A stretch of 64,000 bases of DNA, from NCBI RefSeq assembly GCF_945859705.1, contig NC_079134.1, positions 50,708,402 through 50,772,401 on the forward strand. The letters run 5' to 3'. The position numbers were made by a program, and so were the translations under genes. Origin of the DNA: Episyrphus balteatus (Eukaryota > Arthropoda > Insecta > Diptera > Syrphidae). This document shows positions 1 through 12,429 of the stretch, piece by piece. Below the pieces are notes generated by a model. It worked only from the letters and a program-made list of their open reading frames with translations. It did no database searches and was not told where the DNA came from. Positions within the stretch are counted from its first letter, which is position 1. Every line of letters begins with the position of its first letter.

Positions 1-1556
1 AACGATGATTCTATCCTTTCATAATTTATTTTATAAAAATCGGTCGATTATTACAGTGGTGACGAAAGTCCAAAATTTTTTTAAATAATTTATTTTGATG
101 CATTTTGCGTTTTTTTGTCATACATTTTTTGCTAAGACAGATAAAAAAATTAAAAAATATCGCCAGTAGATTTTGATTTAACGAAGCGATTGCCGTTTAA
201 TTTTTTAAAATCAGGCGAGTTTTGCGACATTGGTGGCTGTCCAAACCTCAGCAGACAAATTGTCTGCAAAGTTCAGGATCATAAATATTAAATTGGAAAG
301 CAAAATTTCTGGAAGACACTCAATTAAGAGAAAAAATAATTACGCCTACTTTAACTTTGATCACTTTTTTTTCCTTATATTTTTAAACTGCAACTGCATC
401 AATTGAAAAATGCTTCCAAATTCGATTACACACTATCAAAAATGAACTCCTTTTTCATTGAAAGAGTTGTATGTAAAAAAAATTATCTCCTCGTATGCAG
501 AGTTCTAAGGGGGTAGATCAACTATACGCACACGTTTTTCTTCTGTAAAATACCTACTTGACATTATTCCACGAAACGTATAAAATTCCTTCATTATATT
601 TTATCTTTAAAAAAATCAGTTTTGAATAGTTCACACTTCACTCAAGTATTTTTTTTTTTTCATAAAATCCTTATACCAAGTTTAATAAGTCAGTTTCCCA
701 TCATTACATTGTAGATATAATTCCAACACATCCAAGTACTCAAGTCCAAAAGAGAAAAAAAAAAAACACCAAGTAGGAATTTTCCACTTTCCATCATTTA
801 GATCTTTTATTTTAACACACTTTCCCTTAATCTTAACCCATGTTATATCTACTCATACCATTACTGACACTGTCAGAGTGTCAGCCGTGATTTTGCAAAA
901 AGAATGAAAAAAAAAAAAAAAAAATAAGAAATTTTAATTATGCCCGAGATTTGTAAGTGACACCTTAGGAAAAAATCCACTCATTCCTACGGCCAACCTG
1001 TAGGTAGCCAAGGTGTAGTTGGTGCTCAGTAATTGTACATATATGGGACTAGGTACGAAGAGCTATAGGAAGGACATACAAAGTCAAAGGAATGGAATGT
1101 ATGTCGTGAGCTCTTTCACATAAAGAACCGAACCGGGTTTCTTAATTAAGGCGCTACATGTTCATCTCCTGGTATATACAACTTTATGTCCTTTGCACAT
1201 TGTTTGTTCCCAGAAGGAGGTGAACACAACAATTTCGCTTTCAACGTAGAAATTAAAAACAAAAGGATACGAAAAATAAAAAGGGGTCGAACAGAAAAAT
1301 ACCAACAACAAAAAACATGGAACAAACACAAAAACAAAAAAGAATACAACAATGTGCTTGTGCATGCAAGAATCCTCGAGCTTCATCAACGAGACTACGA
1401 CTAAAACCTAGCAACCTACATTCTTCATTCTGGCCACGTTTTCAGCCAAAAGTATAAATATCATGCTACGGGGGGCTACAACTACGGCTATGATGATGGC
1501 TAGGGATACCCGGGAACCGGGCTACAATGGCATTCCGGGTATAGTCCTTGAGTAAT
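1..1556. other. AT-rich intergenic DNA, no gene seen
   Basis: This is the left edge of the window and lies downstream of the minus-strand gene that ends at 1557. It has several poly-A/T runs, for example near 645-660 and 907-925. The short open frames at 1146-1404 overlap on both strands and show no recognisable protein. The 3' untranslated region of the neighbouring gene must run into this stretch, but no clear AATAAA signal is seen close to its stop codon. Confidence 0.5.
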
Positions 1557-2332
1557 TTAAAATCTCTTTGTTGTTCGGGCGAGGATTTGCTCCAGTCTGC
1601 GTCTCTCTTTGACACTCAAAACCTTTTCCAGTTGCTCCAGCGTCAGGTTTATCTCCCTTTTCGAGTGTAGTGGCAGCCAAAGGGTTGTGATGGCGAAACT
1701 CCTAAGTTAATTGAAGGTGGTGGTAGAAGTGGTTATTCTAATGCAATGAGAATGTTAATGAAAAGCCGCCCAGCGACGACGACGACGGATGGCGAAGCCA
1801 TGGCACGATGATGGCAGAGGGCAACTACGACTACTCCATCTCTCCATCACCGATACCATCAAGTTCACCAAGTCGAGTCGAATCGAGGCAAAAGTCCTTT
1901 AGAACGGTGAGAGTCCTTACCTGTGCAATCGCATGGCGTCGATGGCCCTTGGCTGCATGGCTTCCAGTTTTTCGATTTCATTATTGAATTGTTGGTTATA
2001 GATGCGAAAGGCGTTCTTGTATCTGTGGTGGCAGACGCTTTGACTATTTGACAAAAGAAAACCAGAACAACAACAAATTAACAGAACTGTTTGTGCTACA
2101 GTGGGTGAATGTCAAAATCGGATAAGAGTAGGATATCGAAAACAGGAGGCATTGAATATTGGTGTGGCTGGAGGCGGCCCCAGTGGTCTTCTTTATATAC
2201 TCACTAAGATTGGTCTTTGTTGCGAGGTTTAAGTTGTTGGGCTGCAGCACCGACTTTACGTGCAATCAGGACACGATACCATTGCTTTTGTAAGGCATTC
2301 ATTTGCCGTTTAAATGGGTTAATTTCAGCCAT
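1557..2332 (-). CDS. Three-exon gene for a 131-residue basic protein of unknown function
   Basis: I joined three minus-strand exons: 2332-2205 (ATG start), 2043-1921 and 1701-1557 (TAA stop). Donors are GTGAGT and GTAAGG. The acceptors are TAG and, for the last exon, TTAG; the first acceptor follows a pyrimidine tract. Both introns (161 and 219 bases) are in phase 2 and the frames fit exactly. The protein starts MAEINPFKRQMNALQKQWYR and ends ERRRLEQILARTTKRF. It is rich in Lys, Arg, Gln and Leu, with predicted helix around residues 8-40, 58-83 and 103-127. No signal peptide or clear membrane segment is visible. The start has a good context (ACAATGG). Codon use is more balanced than in the surrounding AT-rich DNA. 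I do not recognise the family. Small helical scaffold or mitochondrial proteins look similar in composition, but that is only an impression. Confidence 0.8.
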
Positions 2333-3604
2333 TGTAAAGCTGGTTTTTATGCTTATTATGCCTGAGTACAAAAGCAAGGAGGTTGAATGTTTGCTTTCAT
2401 GGGCGATTGAATTATACTGAATTGATGAAAGGAACGTTTTTTGAATGGAAAATACCTAAGTCGGAAGAGAGTACCTATCGAACAAACAGATTGTCATAGA
2501 AACTAGTTTTATTTGATCGATGAAGAAGTAGTAAGTCCTTCCTTTTTCATTTTTTAATAAGAAAGGGTTCCAACTCCCAACTAGCTACAAACTTCAGGTC
2601 CATTTTAATTTTACTGCAGACAGAAAAAATTCAACAATAGTTAAGTCCTGGTGCTTAGAAAAATAAAAACATTTAATGGCGGATATCTGATGATAGAAAA
2701 TATTTAAAGAAATTTAGTGAGAAATTTAAAGGTACATACGTACATAAAAGGTGTGTCCCACCAACAGATATCTCTGAGGTGAGGGTTCAGAGATTTCTTA
2801 AGTGAGACAAAAAATCTGAGATAAGCGCTCACTTTTTTTCGGAAATTTCTGAGACGAAAATTTTTTGGATTCATTTCTCAGTTTTTTTTTACTTTTTTTT
2901 TTTTATTGTTTTGTCGTTTGTTTTTAGGTGGTCTGCAGTAATAAAAATATGAAAAATTTATTGAAAATTTGAAGAAAATGTTATTATTTTGAAATGATTG
3001 TTATAACAATTGAATATGTAGTTGGAGAAAAGTTGTAGTTGCGTGAAGTTTCAGTTGAAGTGATAAATTTGAAAAAAAAAATTGGATTCATGTGGAGACT
3101 TGTCCTATAAAATTATTTTGCTCTTTCTAAATGACATTGAGCCCTTGGTGATACGCTCCTAATATGTAAATTAGGGCGTTCGTTATTTAGGTTTTTTCGA
3201 GAATCAAGTTCCTAAATGGAAAAACTGTTTCTAAATAATAAAAAAAATCCTCTAGTTTTTTCAGATTTTTATTTGACACTAATTTTAGAGGGGGCTCAGA
3301 TATTCAAGCCGCCCTCCCACTCCCCAAGCTCTGAAACTTGTGTTTATTACCTGACGTTAATGGTTGGGCAACTTTTTTTCGTATTTTTTTTATTTTATCG
3401 GCCTATTTTTTAATCAAACCACACAATATGAGAGTCGGGAATTCTTTAATAATAGAATGCATTCAAAATAGCAATTATTGACGTACTTAACGTAGCTATA
3501 GTGTCTGCTACACATTTCACTTCAGCATCTCGACAAGGAACCATAAAATCAACTACAAATTTTATAAGGGACATGTAAGAAGAGAAATTTTAAAAAAGAA
3601 TCGC
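2333..3604. other. Intergenic DNA upstream of the 131-residue gene
   Basis: The stretch next to 2332 should hold the promoter of the minus-strand gene, but I see no convincing TATA box. The rest is AT-rich with long T and A runs (2880-2910, 3070-3080, 3237-3247). The open frames at 2217-2420 and 3216-3413 are antisense or low-complexity and are not supported as genes. Confidence 0.45.
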
Positions 3605-4400
3605 TTAGAAGCAGAATGCAACGAAACGCAAAAAACAGTTTTGAAGCAAATGTGGGAGCACAACACTCTTCGGCGTATTTCCTCTAACAAGCAATGCTGA
3701 GTTTTGAGTTCCTAGTAAGTTTAGTTGTTTGCTCTGAATTAAGTGGATTAATGCTACCGGTGATAAGGTATTTGAAAACCAGGAACATTGATCTATTCCA
3801 AGCAAAGCAGTCCGTGTAAACTCTTTAAAATACTTTAAAAAGAAGGCGCAATGAGGTGGATCAATCTTTGGGCTTGTTATTTTTAAGGATAAATTAAATA
3901 GGACGAGTGGGAAGCAAACCAGAAGAGCAAATGCTATCCAGCGAGAGGAACAAAATGTGGAGCAGTACTACAAGCTAAATTTATAAATTCCTTTCCGGGA
4001 CCACTGCATACTAGAGCTCAACGAACAAATTTGTATCTATCTGCCAACTACAAAGTTTCATACCAAGCTTTATTATTCACGCTAGCTTAGAAGATGTAAA
4101 AAAAGCTGTAGGATAGGTTTCGTATCCTGATGTATCGAATTATGATCTTCAATTTGAGTCAGAGGTAGATATTACTAATATTTTAGGTAGGTAAATCAAA
4201 ATATGGTCAAATAACTGATAAGTAAAGCAATCTTTTCTTTGATATCTACTTACCTAACTCCATTTTGATAGTTTTTTTTTTTAACCAAAATGTTGAATTT
4301 GGAACTTGGTTGAAAAACAGCCTAGGAAATAAAGAGGTTTGACCATTTCAATTGTTCAGATAAAAAACCTATAGGTATGTCATGGAAAAACGGACGCATT
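3605..4400 (+). pseudogene. Decayed hAT-family transposase fragment (copy 1)
   Basis: Translating the plus strand in shifting frames gives blocks typical of hAT transposases of the P52rIPK/zinc-finger-MYM-like group. A block near 3720-3830 reads SGLMLPVIRYLKTRNIDL, then a Lys/Arg-rich stretch (LKRRRNEVDQSL). At 3905-4060 comes REEQNVEQYYKLN followed by IPF-DHCILELNE, the usual Tyr-Tyr and Asp-His pattern before the hAT C-terminal region. Several stops and at least two frame changes are needed, so the copy is dead. Bases 3990-4390 match the reverse complement of about 16070-16460, which makes this a dispersed repeat. No terminal repeats or target-site duplication were located. The family call comes from remembered consensus patterns. 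Confidence 0.5.
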
Positions 4401-5039
4401 TGAAATCGTAATGAAAAAAATTATAAAAGGTTGAAATCGCGTTATTTTTAAAACATAAATTTTTCCACTTGAATTTACATGGTTTTTTTTCCTTTGTAAG
4501 AACATTAATTTATTGAAAAAAAAACTTTACTTTAGTTAAAAATTAATTGGTCGGTCAAACCGACCGACACGTCACGCTAGCTCTTCAAGGTTTAATATTT
4601 AGATTTTGAGTTCATTTTGTTGCGTTACTTGAAATTAATCTCAAGGTCTTCTGAAAATCTACTGTATGTCAACATACCTACAACATAAAAAAAAACCACT
4701 TTAATGATAGAGCAGTTAATTCTCCCGGTAATTAAAAAGTTATGTTTTTCATTCAACTATATTTAGATATGGAAACAAAACTGGCAAGACAAAAATGGAG
4801 AGCATATACCAACAACAGCCTTAGCTTCTCTCCCCGTTTGCTCCAAGGTGCAATTCCCAAATATAAGGAAAATCCTAGAAGTGCTGTGTGTTCTACCAGT
4901 TACATACGTCAGCAGAACCAGAACGAACATATTCCGCTCTGAGAAGATCAAAAACCCGTTTTTCAATGTTTTCACATTTCAATGATTTTTTATTCAGCCA
5001 TTTTTCGGTCAATTTCAGATTTTACAGTTCTAAACAGAG
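4401..5039. other. AT-rich spacer
   Basis: This stretch lies between the hAT relic and the fold-back element. It has no gene that I can support; the opposing frames at 4742-4975 shadow each other. The end of the hAT-related repeat may run a little way in. Confidence 0.4.
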
Positions 5040-5915
5040 GAGTACTTGTTCTTTCTGAAAATATTTTTTTATTATGCTCAAGCAACAAATTGGTTGTAGA
5101 TTTTATGGGCTGAATCATTTTTTCACCGTTTTTAGCTACATTTTGAGTTTTGGAAATTTTTTATAAACAATTTTATTGTTCTATTATGCTGAACCAAGAA
5201 AGCTTTTACTCATTAAAAACAGTTAGAAATTGAGGAAGTTATGGTTTTTTTACTCGAGAAAGAGATTTCAATTTATTGCAAAAAAAACCCCAATTTTCAT
5301 GATATTTTGAAATTGTATCAAAATTTTTAGGGTGTTTGGGCAAAATTGGGCAGGTTCAGAAACGTTAGGGACTAAATATTTAGGTAATTTCTCGGTCTCT
5401 GATTGGTCAACTGTCAAAAAAAATCGTTCCAATTTAGGTAATTTTAATTAGGCAAGAAAATTTTCCCTAAAAATTTAGGAAAGTTTTTTTTGTCAACATG
5501 ACAGATGATTGTTTTTAATTACAACAGATTATTTTAAAATTATCAAATTATTTTAAAAGAATAACATTTTTTCTAAAAACTAAGACCATACAAAGTTTTC
5601 TACCATTATTATGAACAGAAAAATTTATTTTTCATTTCTTTCACTGTCCCAAAAAATTGAAATTTCTTTCTCGAGTAAAATAATCACAACTTCCACAATA
5701 TCTAACTTATTTTGATGAATTAAAACTTTTTTTATTCAGCATAAATAGAATAATAAAACTGTTTATAAAATTTCAAATCACAATATGTAGCTTAAAATGG
5801 TCTCCGAACTTTAAAAAACGGTGAAAAAATGTTGTACTTTCAGATTCAGCCCATAAAATCTACACCCAGTTTGGTGCGCATAATACAATTTTTTTTTCAA
5901 AAAGAACAAGTACTC
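5040..5915. repeat. Fold-back element with arms of about 270 bp
   Basis: The left arm begins GAGTACTTGTTCTTT at 5040 and the right arm ends with its reverse complement at about 5915. The arms match imperfectly over roughly 5040-5300 and 5646-5915. They share blocks for TTTATGGGCTGAATC, ACCGTTTTT and CTCGAGAAAGA with the complements in the other arm. The centre (about 5300-5645) is unpaired. No target-site duplication is evident, so the class is open. It has the shape of a long-palindrome MITE or Foldback-like element. Confidence 0.65.
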
Positions 5916-6270
5916 TTTTATTTTGTAGGTTTTTGTTATATTTCTTACATTCGCTTATGTTTGCTTATGCGTGTTATAGTTGGGCCTTAACTAGGGCTCA
6001 GACTTACTGGATAGCATAAACGGTGGCGGCCCGGGTGACCTACGTAAGAGGCAATGATGTACCTATACATAATTCATCATCATCCTCGATGGTTTTTGCT
6101 TTTTTAGTCAATAAATGTTTTGTAGAACTTTCTTAACTTTTTATATAGTAATACAAAGACCCACGTAAATAAATTCTCTGGAATTATAAAATTGAATAAA
6201 AATTTTCACCTAGAGGTTCAAAATCAAAATTTAAAATAAAAAGTGCAACAAATCTACCTATATATATATT

Positions 6271-6389
6271 TTATAATTTAATGACTCTAGATAGCTGCGG
6301 CGCCTCGTCCTCCTGGAAACTTTCTGTGTTTTCACTTTCATAATAATTTGGGTCCCCCTTCCCCTCTGGGATTTCCTCTATGAGCTCCT
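6271..6389 (-). CDS. Possible acidic C-terminal exon
   Basis: Reading the minus strand after a CCACAG acceptor gives about 38 codons to a TAA at 6271. They encode an acidic tail with the segments EELIEEIPEGKGDPNYY and QEDEAPQLSRVIKL. The base composition is richer in G and C than its surroundings, which suggests coding. No upstream exon was found and the same frame has a TAG just before the possible acceptor. It could be a host terminal exon, the end of a retroelement ORF, or chance. Confidence 0.22.
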
Positions 6390-9300
6390 CTGTGGAGTAA
6401 TTTGTTTGGTAGATTGTATTTTTCTTCTATGTACGATGCTTTACAAAAACGGAAAAAACAGATATCTACAAAAGAACCGAAAACAGCTCGTGCACAGAAA
6501 ACCGTCGCACCGAGTTTACTACAAATTCATCCTACGAGTTCATACTACAAATTCATCCAAGACGATGGGGATGGATAATGCGAAAATCTTGTTTAACACC
6601 ATTCTCTAAGCTCATCCATTTCAACATACAATCTTTGTGCTGTCGAGTAGATTCTTACTCAAGTGCTTCCAATCACAAACTCTTTCACTTGATCCAATCT
6701 TTGTATTTTCTAACTTGACTATTTTACACGGAAAGCAGAAATTTGGCACCATCCAGCACCTGTCAAGTTTTTCACCGTTTTAATTATAATGATAATGATA
6801 TTCGCTGAATGACCAGAGAAATAAATAAACTTTAAACCGGATTGGACCTTTTAATTCAATCTCAATTCGGTCTACATCAGTAATTTTCTACAGGCCGACA
6901 TGCATCACGATCACGCGATCACTGAAAATGGGAAGACTACAGTCATCAACAACTTGGACCTATTTCAGGCGACTCACCCAAAGCTGCCAAGCTTGTATGT
7001 ACGTGAGAAGTTTATAAGATATTTTGTTTGCGAAGGAGCAGCGGGCAAAATGACAAAGCATACAAACAAATTTTAAGAAATAAAGGAAGAATATTCTTTG
7101 ATGGCCCTGTTTAATTTTTATTTTACAAATTAGTAAATTTAATACAAAAATTAAACAGGACAACCAAACAAATTTCCTCCCATATTTCCTGAAATTTATA
7201 TTTTTTAGAATAAATAGTGAATCGATATTTACAAATAAATGACTTTTTAGTATAATCCCACCTTCCGAAATGGAAATCCGGTTCATCAATCCTAAAATAT
7301 TCCATTAAGCACCCGCGTTCTCTAAAAGCGTACACGAATTAAATAAAAAAATCCCTAAAACATACACACCTATGCTTCGACCGTTAAAAAAAAATAAACA
7401 TAAAAAATATTTTATGCCATAGACACTTTCAATGGATATAAAGCAACCAAATTCGTTCTACTCCCCGTAAAATCCCAAAAACCACCGCATGCTATTCAAA
7501 AACCGTAAATCACTCAACTGTAACATATTCCCTTCTCTCTCTCAAAAAAAAAAAAAAATAGACGAACAACAAGAATTCAAATTCTATCCCATTTAGAGTA
7601 CACAATTTGACACTGGCTTGTGTGTGATTGTGATTGTGACTTTCTCCATTCTAAAACTATAACTCCCAATAACGACATGACGACACAATCGGAAAGGTTT
7701 ATCGTTTTCCTCTCCCGAAATTTTGTATAACAACCATACAGCAGTAGCATTTTTTACCCTCCAGCTTTGACAAATGGAACAATTTCAGCACAAGCTCGAT
7801 GACAGAAGCGATTCAAAATGAGAAATAACAGCCGATTTTGTGACACGAAAAAGGACTTTACGTCGACAAGCATTCGCGAATGTGTCCCGAATCATGATTA
7901 TGAAGATGATGATGATGACGATGATTCCGCTTAGCTGGATAATGCCATTGCCGCGTTGTGTCACATTTCTATCGATAACCAAATTCCACACTGTGCTCTC
8001 ACACCACACCCTTTCTATGTTTTTTAAAAGGTTTGTGTTACCAACAGAGCGTTTGTTAGATCACTGGTAGTTGCTAAATCCGTAAATCTCCAAATGGCTT
8101 GGAATAAATATAAAAACCTAACCTAAACCTTACGAGGAAATTCTAGCCAACGGCATTCAGCAATGTTAGCAACGGGATATATAGCATAGCGGATACCCCC
8201 ACACGTGTAATTTAATGAACCAAACGGGATGTTAAGCTAAAAGATACTTTGTTTCCATGGAATTTATCCTTCCGAGTTGAGTAGAGTCATATACCTACCT
8301 CCCCATTTGCCCCCATACCCTGCATCGCATCGTAGTCAGCTCGAATGTTTGGCCCTGTCCATAAATTTCAATATCTTTACCAAATCTACGTCGACGTACG
8401 ACTAAGTGAGTACAGGATTGTAAAACGAACCACCTCGCCTCTCACCGGAAGTGCAATTGGTAAGCCCGGCCCGAGTAAGTATATACAAAGAGTATAGAGG
8501 TTGAGTGCTTTCCCGTTTACACGGCAGCGGTGCGGTGGTGACTTGGCTTGTAGTGGTGGCGCTGCAATATGTCACTGGGGAAAAATTGTTCACTTGAAAG
8601 TTTTCATCTCTTTATGCTTTGGGACGAAATTATTGCGATGGGAGTATGAAACGTCGCGGTCGGAAAATCCTCTTCGTTGGAGTTCACATAATTCCGTCGG
8701 GACTGTGCCATTTTTGCTGCTGCTGCTGCACAAGCAAAAAACTGTTTGACTTACTTCCTTCCGCCGCCCGTTCTCCCTCAACCGCTATAGTCAGACATTG
8801 AGTCTTTCCCTAAAAGATAAACCGATGGAAGAACATTTTTAAAAAAAAAGAACCAAAAAGGGAAATTATATTAAAAATATAGGAAAATGGTCTTTCTTCG
8901 CCATCTTGTTTTTTTTTTTCTTATTTTTTTATACATATAGCAAGACCCATTCTGTTGCTGGCTAAAACGATTTTTTTTCTTCATCACTTTTTTGGGACAA
9001 ATTTAATGGTGATGAGTTCTGCGTCATTTCAGGCAGAAGGATGTGAAGTGATTGGTGCCGCGCTAGTCAGTTGACGTTTTGCATTTAATTTTTCGAGGGT
9101 TGCTACTAAAACTTCAAAAAAAGTTTACTACTATTCTAGGTAAGGATGGTGGATACTCTTTCCTATTTTATAAATGTATTCGGGGCCAGTTAGAAAAAAA
9201 AACAAGAAAAGAAAAAAAGAAGTCCCAGAAGTGGAAAACTTTTCAATTACAGATGCAGCTCCATTTGAAGTTATGTGACTTGAGAGAATCGGCCAAAGAT

Positions 9301-10584
9301 GAAAAAGGCAATTGGAAGAAGTTTGGGAGCGGGGGGCCTGCGATATGGCTGATGGTTGGGTTAAACTTAGGTAGTTGTTTGTGTAATTCTGCTGCTGCTG
9401 CAGGACTTCTCCTAATTAAATAATGTTGTTTATTTTTTGTGTGAGTAATTAGGATAAAGCAAATGGCGAAACTTATTTTCATGTATAAAAGTATACTGAC
9501 TGTGAACTGTTTTTGGCTTGGTGTAATAAAATGGATTTCTTTATGTGATGCTTTTGCTTGGGCCCAGTTCTGGACAAAAGAGCCAGTTTCAGTTGTGTGT
9601 TTTGTTGTGAAAGAGTATGGAGTCGTTTTAATTATATTTTTTTGCCCTAAAGTGATTTTATTATTCAAGAGAAAAAAGTTGAAAACAAAAATAAAGGAAT
9701 GCATCAAAGGAAAAGTACCTTCGTATTGTAGACAAAAAAAAATATTAAGCAGCTATTTTAAGAAAATTATTGCAGGACTAAGAGTCTAATGGAAAAATTT
9801 GAACATAATGTTCAGTATAGTGGAACTTAAAAAAGGTTTTCTAAATTCAAGGAATCCACTAAGAAGTTTACCTTTGGTTTTCTTATATTTTAAGTTAAGG
9901 ATTTTATTTTTTCTGTTTGTTGATTGTTTAACTTTAGTCTGAAATAAAATATAGCTAGACTTATTAATTAAGGATTTATATTCTAAGAACTGTTTATTTA
10001 AATGAACTGTAAAGCGTAGGCAAAAAACTTACAAGGTTAAGACTTAGTCTTTGATAAATAAATAAAACAACTGGCCAAATTTCTTCGTCTTTGTAGGATT
10101 CAGTTCTAGGTTTACCTTGATATCATTGAATTAAAAGTTTTAATTTAAAACATTGTTCAAGTAAATTAGCAGAATAAAACTCAGTCTTAGAAGTAATGAC
10201 TTAATTTAAAGAGTCAAAACTATTACTCAAGGAAATAAAAGAAAACAATTGGTAGAAATTAAAGTAAAAACAAAGCTAAATTATCTCTTAAGAACTGGCC
10301 ACGAAGAGAAAGCAAATGCATTAATAAATGATTGCATAAAATTCTACCAAAAATTTATTGGAACATGTATCTTGAAAAATTGAGCTTTCAAATGGAAGGA
10401 TTTTCATGTTTTTCTTGGATAACACTTAAAGTATGTACATTCAAAATGGGAAGATATTGAAAACACTACATATATTGTGTTTTTACTTTCTAAAAATGTT
10501 ATTATAAATAACAGAAAATATTTTGATGAGTTTTGCGAACTAAATAACTTTGTTAAGACAAATTGCAATGATTTAGATTTCAAT

Positions 10585-10614
10585 TAATCACTGTCAAGTT
10601 AATCACTGTCAAGT
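10585..10614. repeat. 15-bp perfect tandem duplication
   Basis: The unit TAATCACTGTCAAGT occurs twice in a row. It is short and has no obvious role; replication slippage would explain it. Confidence 0.85.
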
Positions 10615-10956
10615 TACAACAAACGAAAGGTTAGAATGTCCTCTTTTGTGATTCAGAGGTCTTCCAAGCCATAACTTGCGGACAGTTATAAGCGAGGAGC
10701 CTATTAACGATTCGATTTTGTTCTATGTTGACCGACTGTTAATTTTCTCTTTTACAGCAATTTTTATAAGTTTCATGTGGCTTTCAGCTACGGAGTTCAC
10801 CTGTCAAAAAAATAAAAGCCCGAACAATGTGGATGGGTTAGAAATAATACCAAATAATTCTAGAACCTTATTGGTTCGAATGCAACTGAACGCCATTGCG
10901 GGTTTAAGATGTATAATACAGAAAGATGAAGAAGAAGATATTAAGTGTTTAGATTA

Positions 10957-11589
10957 CACTGGTTTACAAGGGTCTTGTTGCCGAAACAAAAATATACTTT
11001 TCTGAAGGTTTTCGGTGTGCTGAGCTCGAATCCGAAGTCAGAAACAACTAATCAGCTCCCGTTTTTGAGATATTACCGTTGGAAAATGCAAAAAAACTTT
11101 TATTTTGAGTTCTTCGGACCTTATTCTTTTGTATAAAGAAAATTGTTTGAGCATATTTTGTAACGGTTTCTATAAGAACTGTTTTCGATCTTTTCACATA
11201 CCTGTTTAAATCTTTTCAATATCTTTTGTATTGCCCTATATCTTAAACTGAAGTAAGTGGGTTTGGCTTCATATATCATAAGGAAGATAATCACGTTATA
11301 AAACTTATAAAAATATCTCTGGCAGTAAAAAAGATATCGGAAAGATTTAAACAGGTTTAAAAATGTGGTAAATAGTTCTTATAAAAACCGTTACAAAATA
11401 TGCTCAAACAATTTTCTTTGTATGAAAGAATAAGGTCCGAAGTACTGCATTTTCTAACGGTAATATTTCAAAAACGGGAGCTGATTAATTTTTTTTGATT
11501 TCGGATTCGAGTTCAGCACACCGAAAAACTTCAGAAAAGTATATTTTTGTTTCGGCAACAAAAAAAAAATTTAATTTTGTTAACCAGTG
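10957..11589. mobile_element. PIF/Harbinger-type MITE, long palindrome, TTA target duplication
   Basis: The element starts CACTGGTTTACAA and ends with the complement of CACTGGTTAACAA. It is flanked by TTA at 10954-10956 and at 11590-11592, the 3-bp TWA duplication typical of PIF/Harbinger insertions. The two halves are complementary over most of the 633 bp. Matching blocks include TGTTGCCGAAACAAAAATAT, CTCCCGTTTTTGA and the pair around 11165-11200 and 11370-11400. It carries no transposase. The copy at 37878-38167 has related ends, so this is a family in this genome. Confidence 0.85.
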
Positions 11590-12134
11590 TTATTCATCTG
11601 ATTCTTCAGAAGAATCTGATTTAAAAAAAAATAGATTTTTATATTTTTTTCATTTTTATAATAATTTATAATAATTTCTTCCTTCAGCTCGATCCACACC
11701 TCAGCCAGTCAACACAGGCTGTAAAAGAAAAAAACTAAAAGTCGGTCAACATAGAATAAAATCGAATGGTTATTAGGTTCCTAGCTTATAATTGTCCGCA
11801 TTATTAAACTACCAAGTTTTGGCTAAAGTAATAGACATTCTAACCTTCGATTTGGCATCTTTTTCATGCTTAGGTTTGATAACTATAAAATTTCACAGCA
11901 TAGGTACATACCTACTTTTTGATTAATTGCTCAGAAATATAGGTATTTTTGGACATTCTATGTGTCTATTTTTAGAAATTTTTAATCTATTCCTAATTTT
12001 TTTATGGATTTATTCATGTTTTTATCTTTGATTTGATAACAAAACAATTCCTTAAATCACCGGTCACACACCCAAAAACCAGACTTTAACAAAAAACTCA
12101 TTTTCATCGTTTCCAACCTAAAAGCTTAACGTTT
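11590..12134. other. AT-rich spacer, nothing recognised
   Basis: This stretch separates the Harbinger MITE from the composite repeat. It has T-rich runs near 11625-11650 and no coding signal. Confidence 0.45.
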
Positions 12135-12429
12135 ATCAAGGGGCACGGTAGTGCCCAGCCAAGTTCTCTAGCAACTTTGGCACTACACCCTTATTTACAG
12201 GAAACAACTCAGGCCATTTTCGACCCCCTTCTAACTTCCACACCAAAGATGCTAGAAATTTCAAACTCGCTACATTTGTTGAGCTGGTCAAAACCAAACA
12301 CCTCACAAAATTTCAGCTTCCTACGATGAGTAGTTTCTGAGATATAGGGCTTCAAAAATCGCAAAAACCGTAACTGACTCACTGACTCAATGATTCACTG
12401 ACTCACTGACAGATCATCAAAATTATGGA

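Larger units (their letters stand above)
5916..10956. other. Long intergenic stretch, mostly without recognisable features
   Basis: About 5 kb of AT-rich DNA. GC-richer islands near 7600-8360 and 8410-8800 carry short (GAT)n and (CTG)n runs and could be regulatory or untranslated sequence. None gives a supported protein. The opposing open frames at 8402-8801 and 9079-9789 overlap each other, have no family resemblance and look like chance. One possible small exon (6271-6389) and one 15-bp tandem duplication are listed separately. Confidence 0.4.

Noticed and set aside
9079..9789. Overlapping open frames of 108-154 codons on both strands
   Set aside because: They lie on opposite strands over the same bases, have low-complexity composition, and show no motif or splice partner.
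12135..12160. Standard Helitron end at the hairpin of the composite element
   Set aside because: On the minus strand the sequence after the stem is CTTGAT, not CTRR, and copy 2 shows a possible 8-bp target duplication, which Helitrons do not make.
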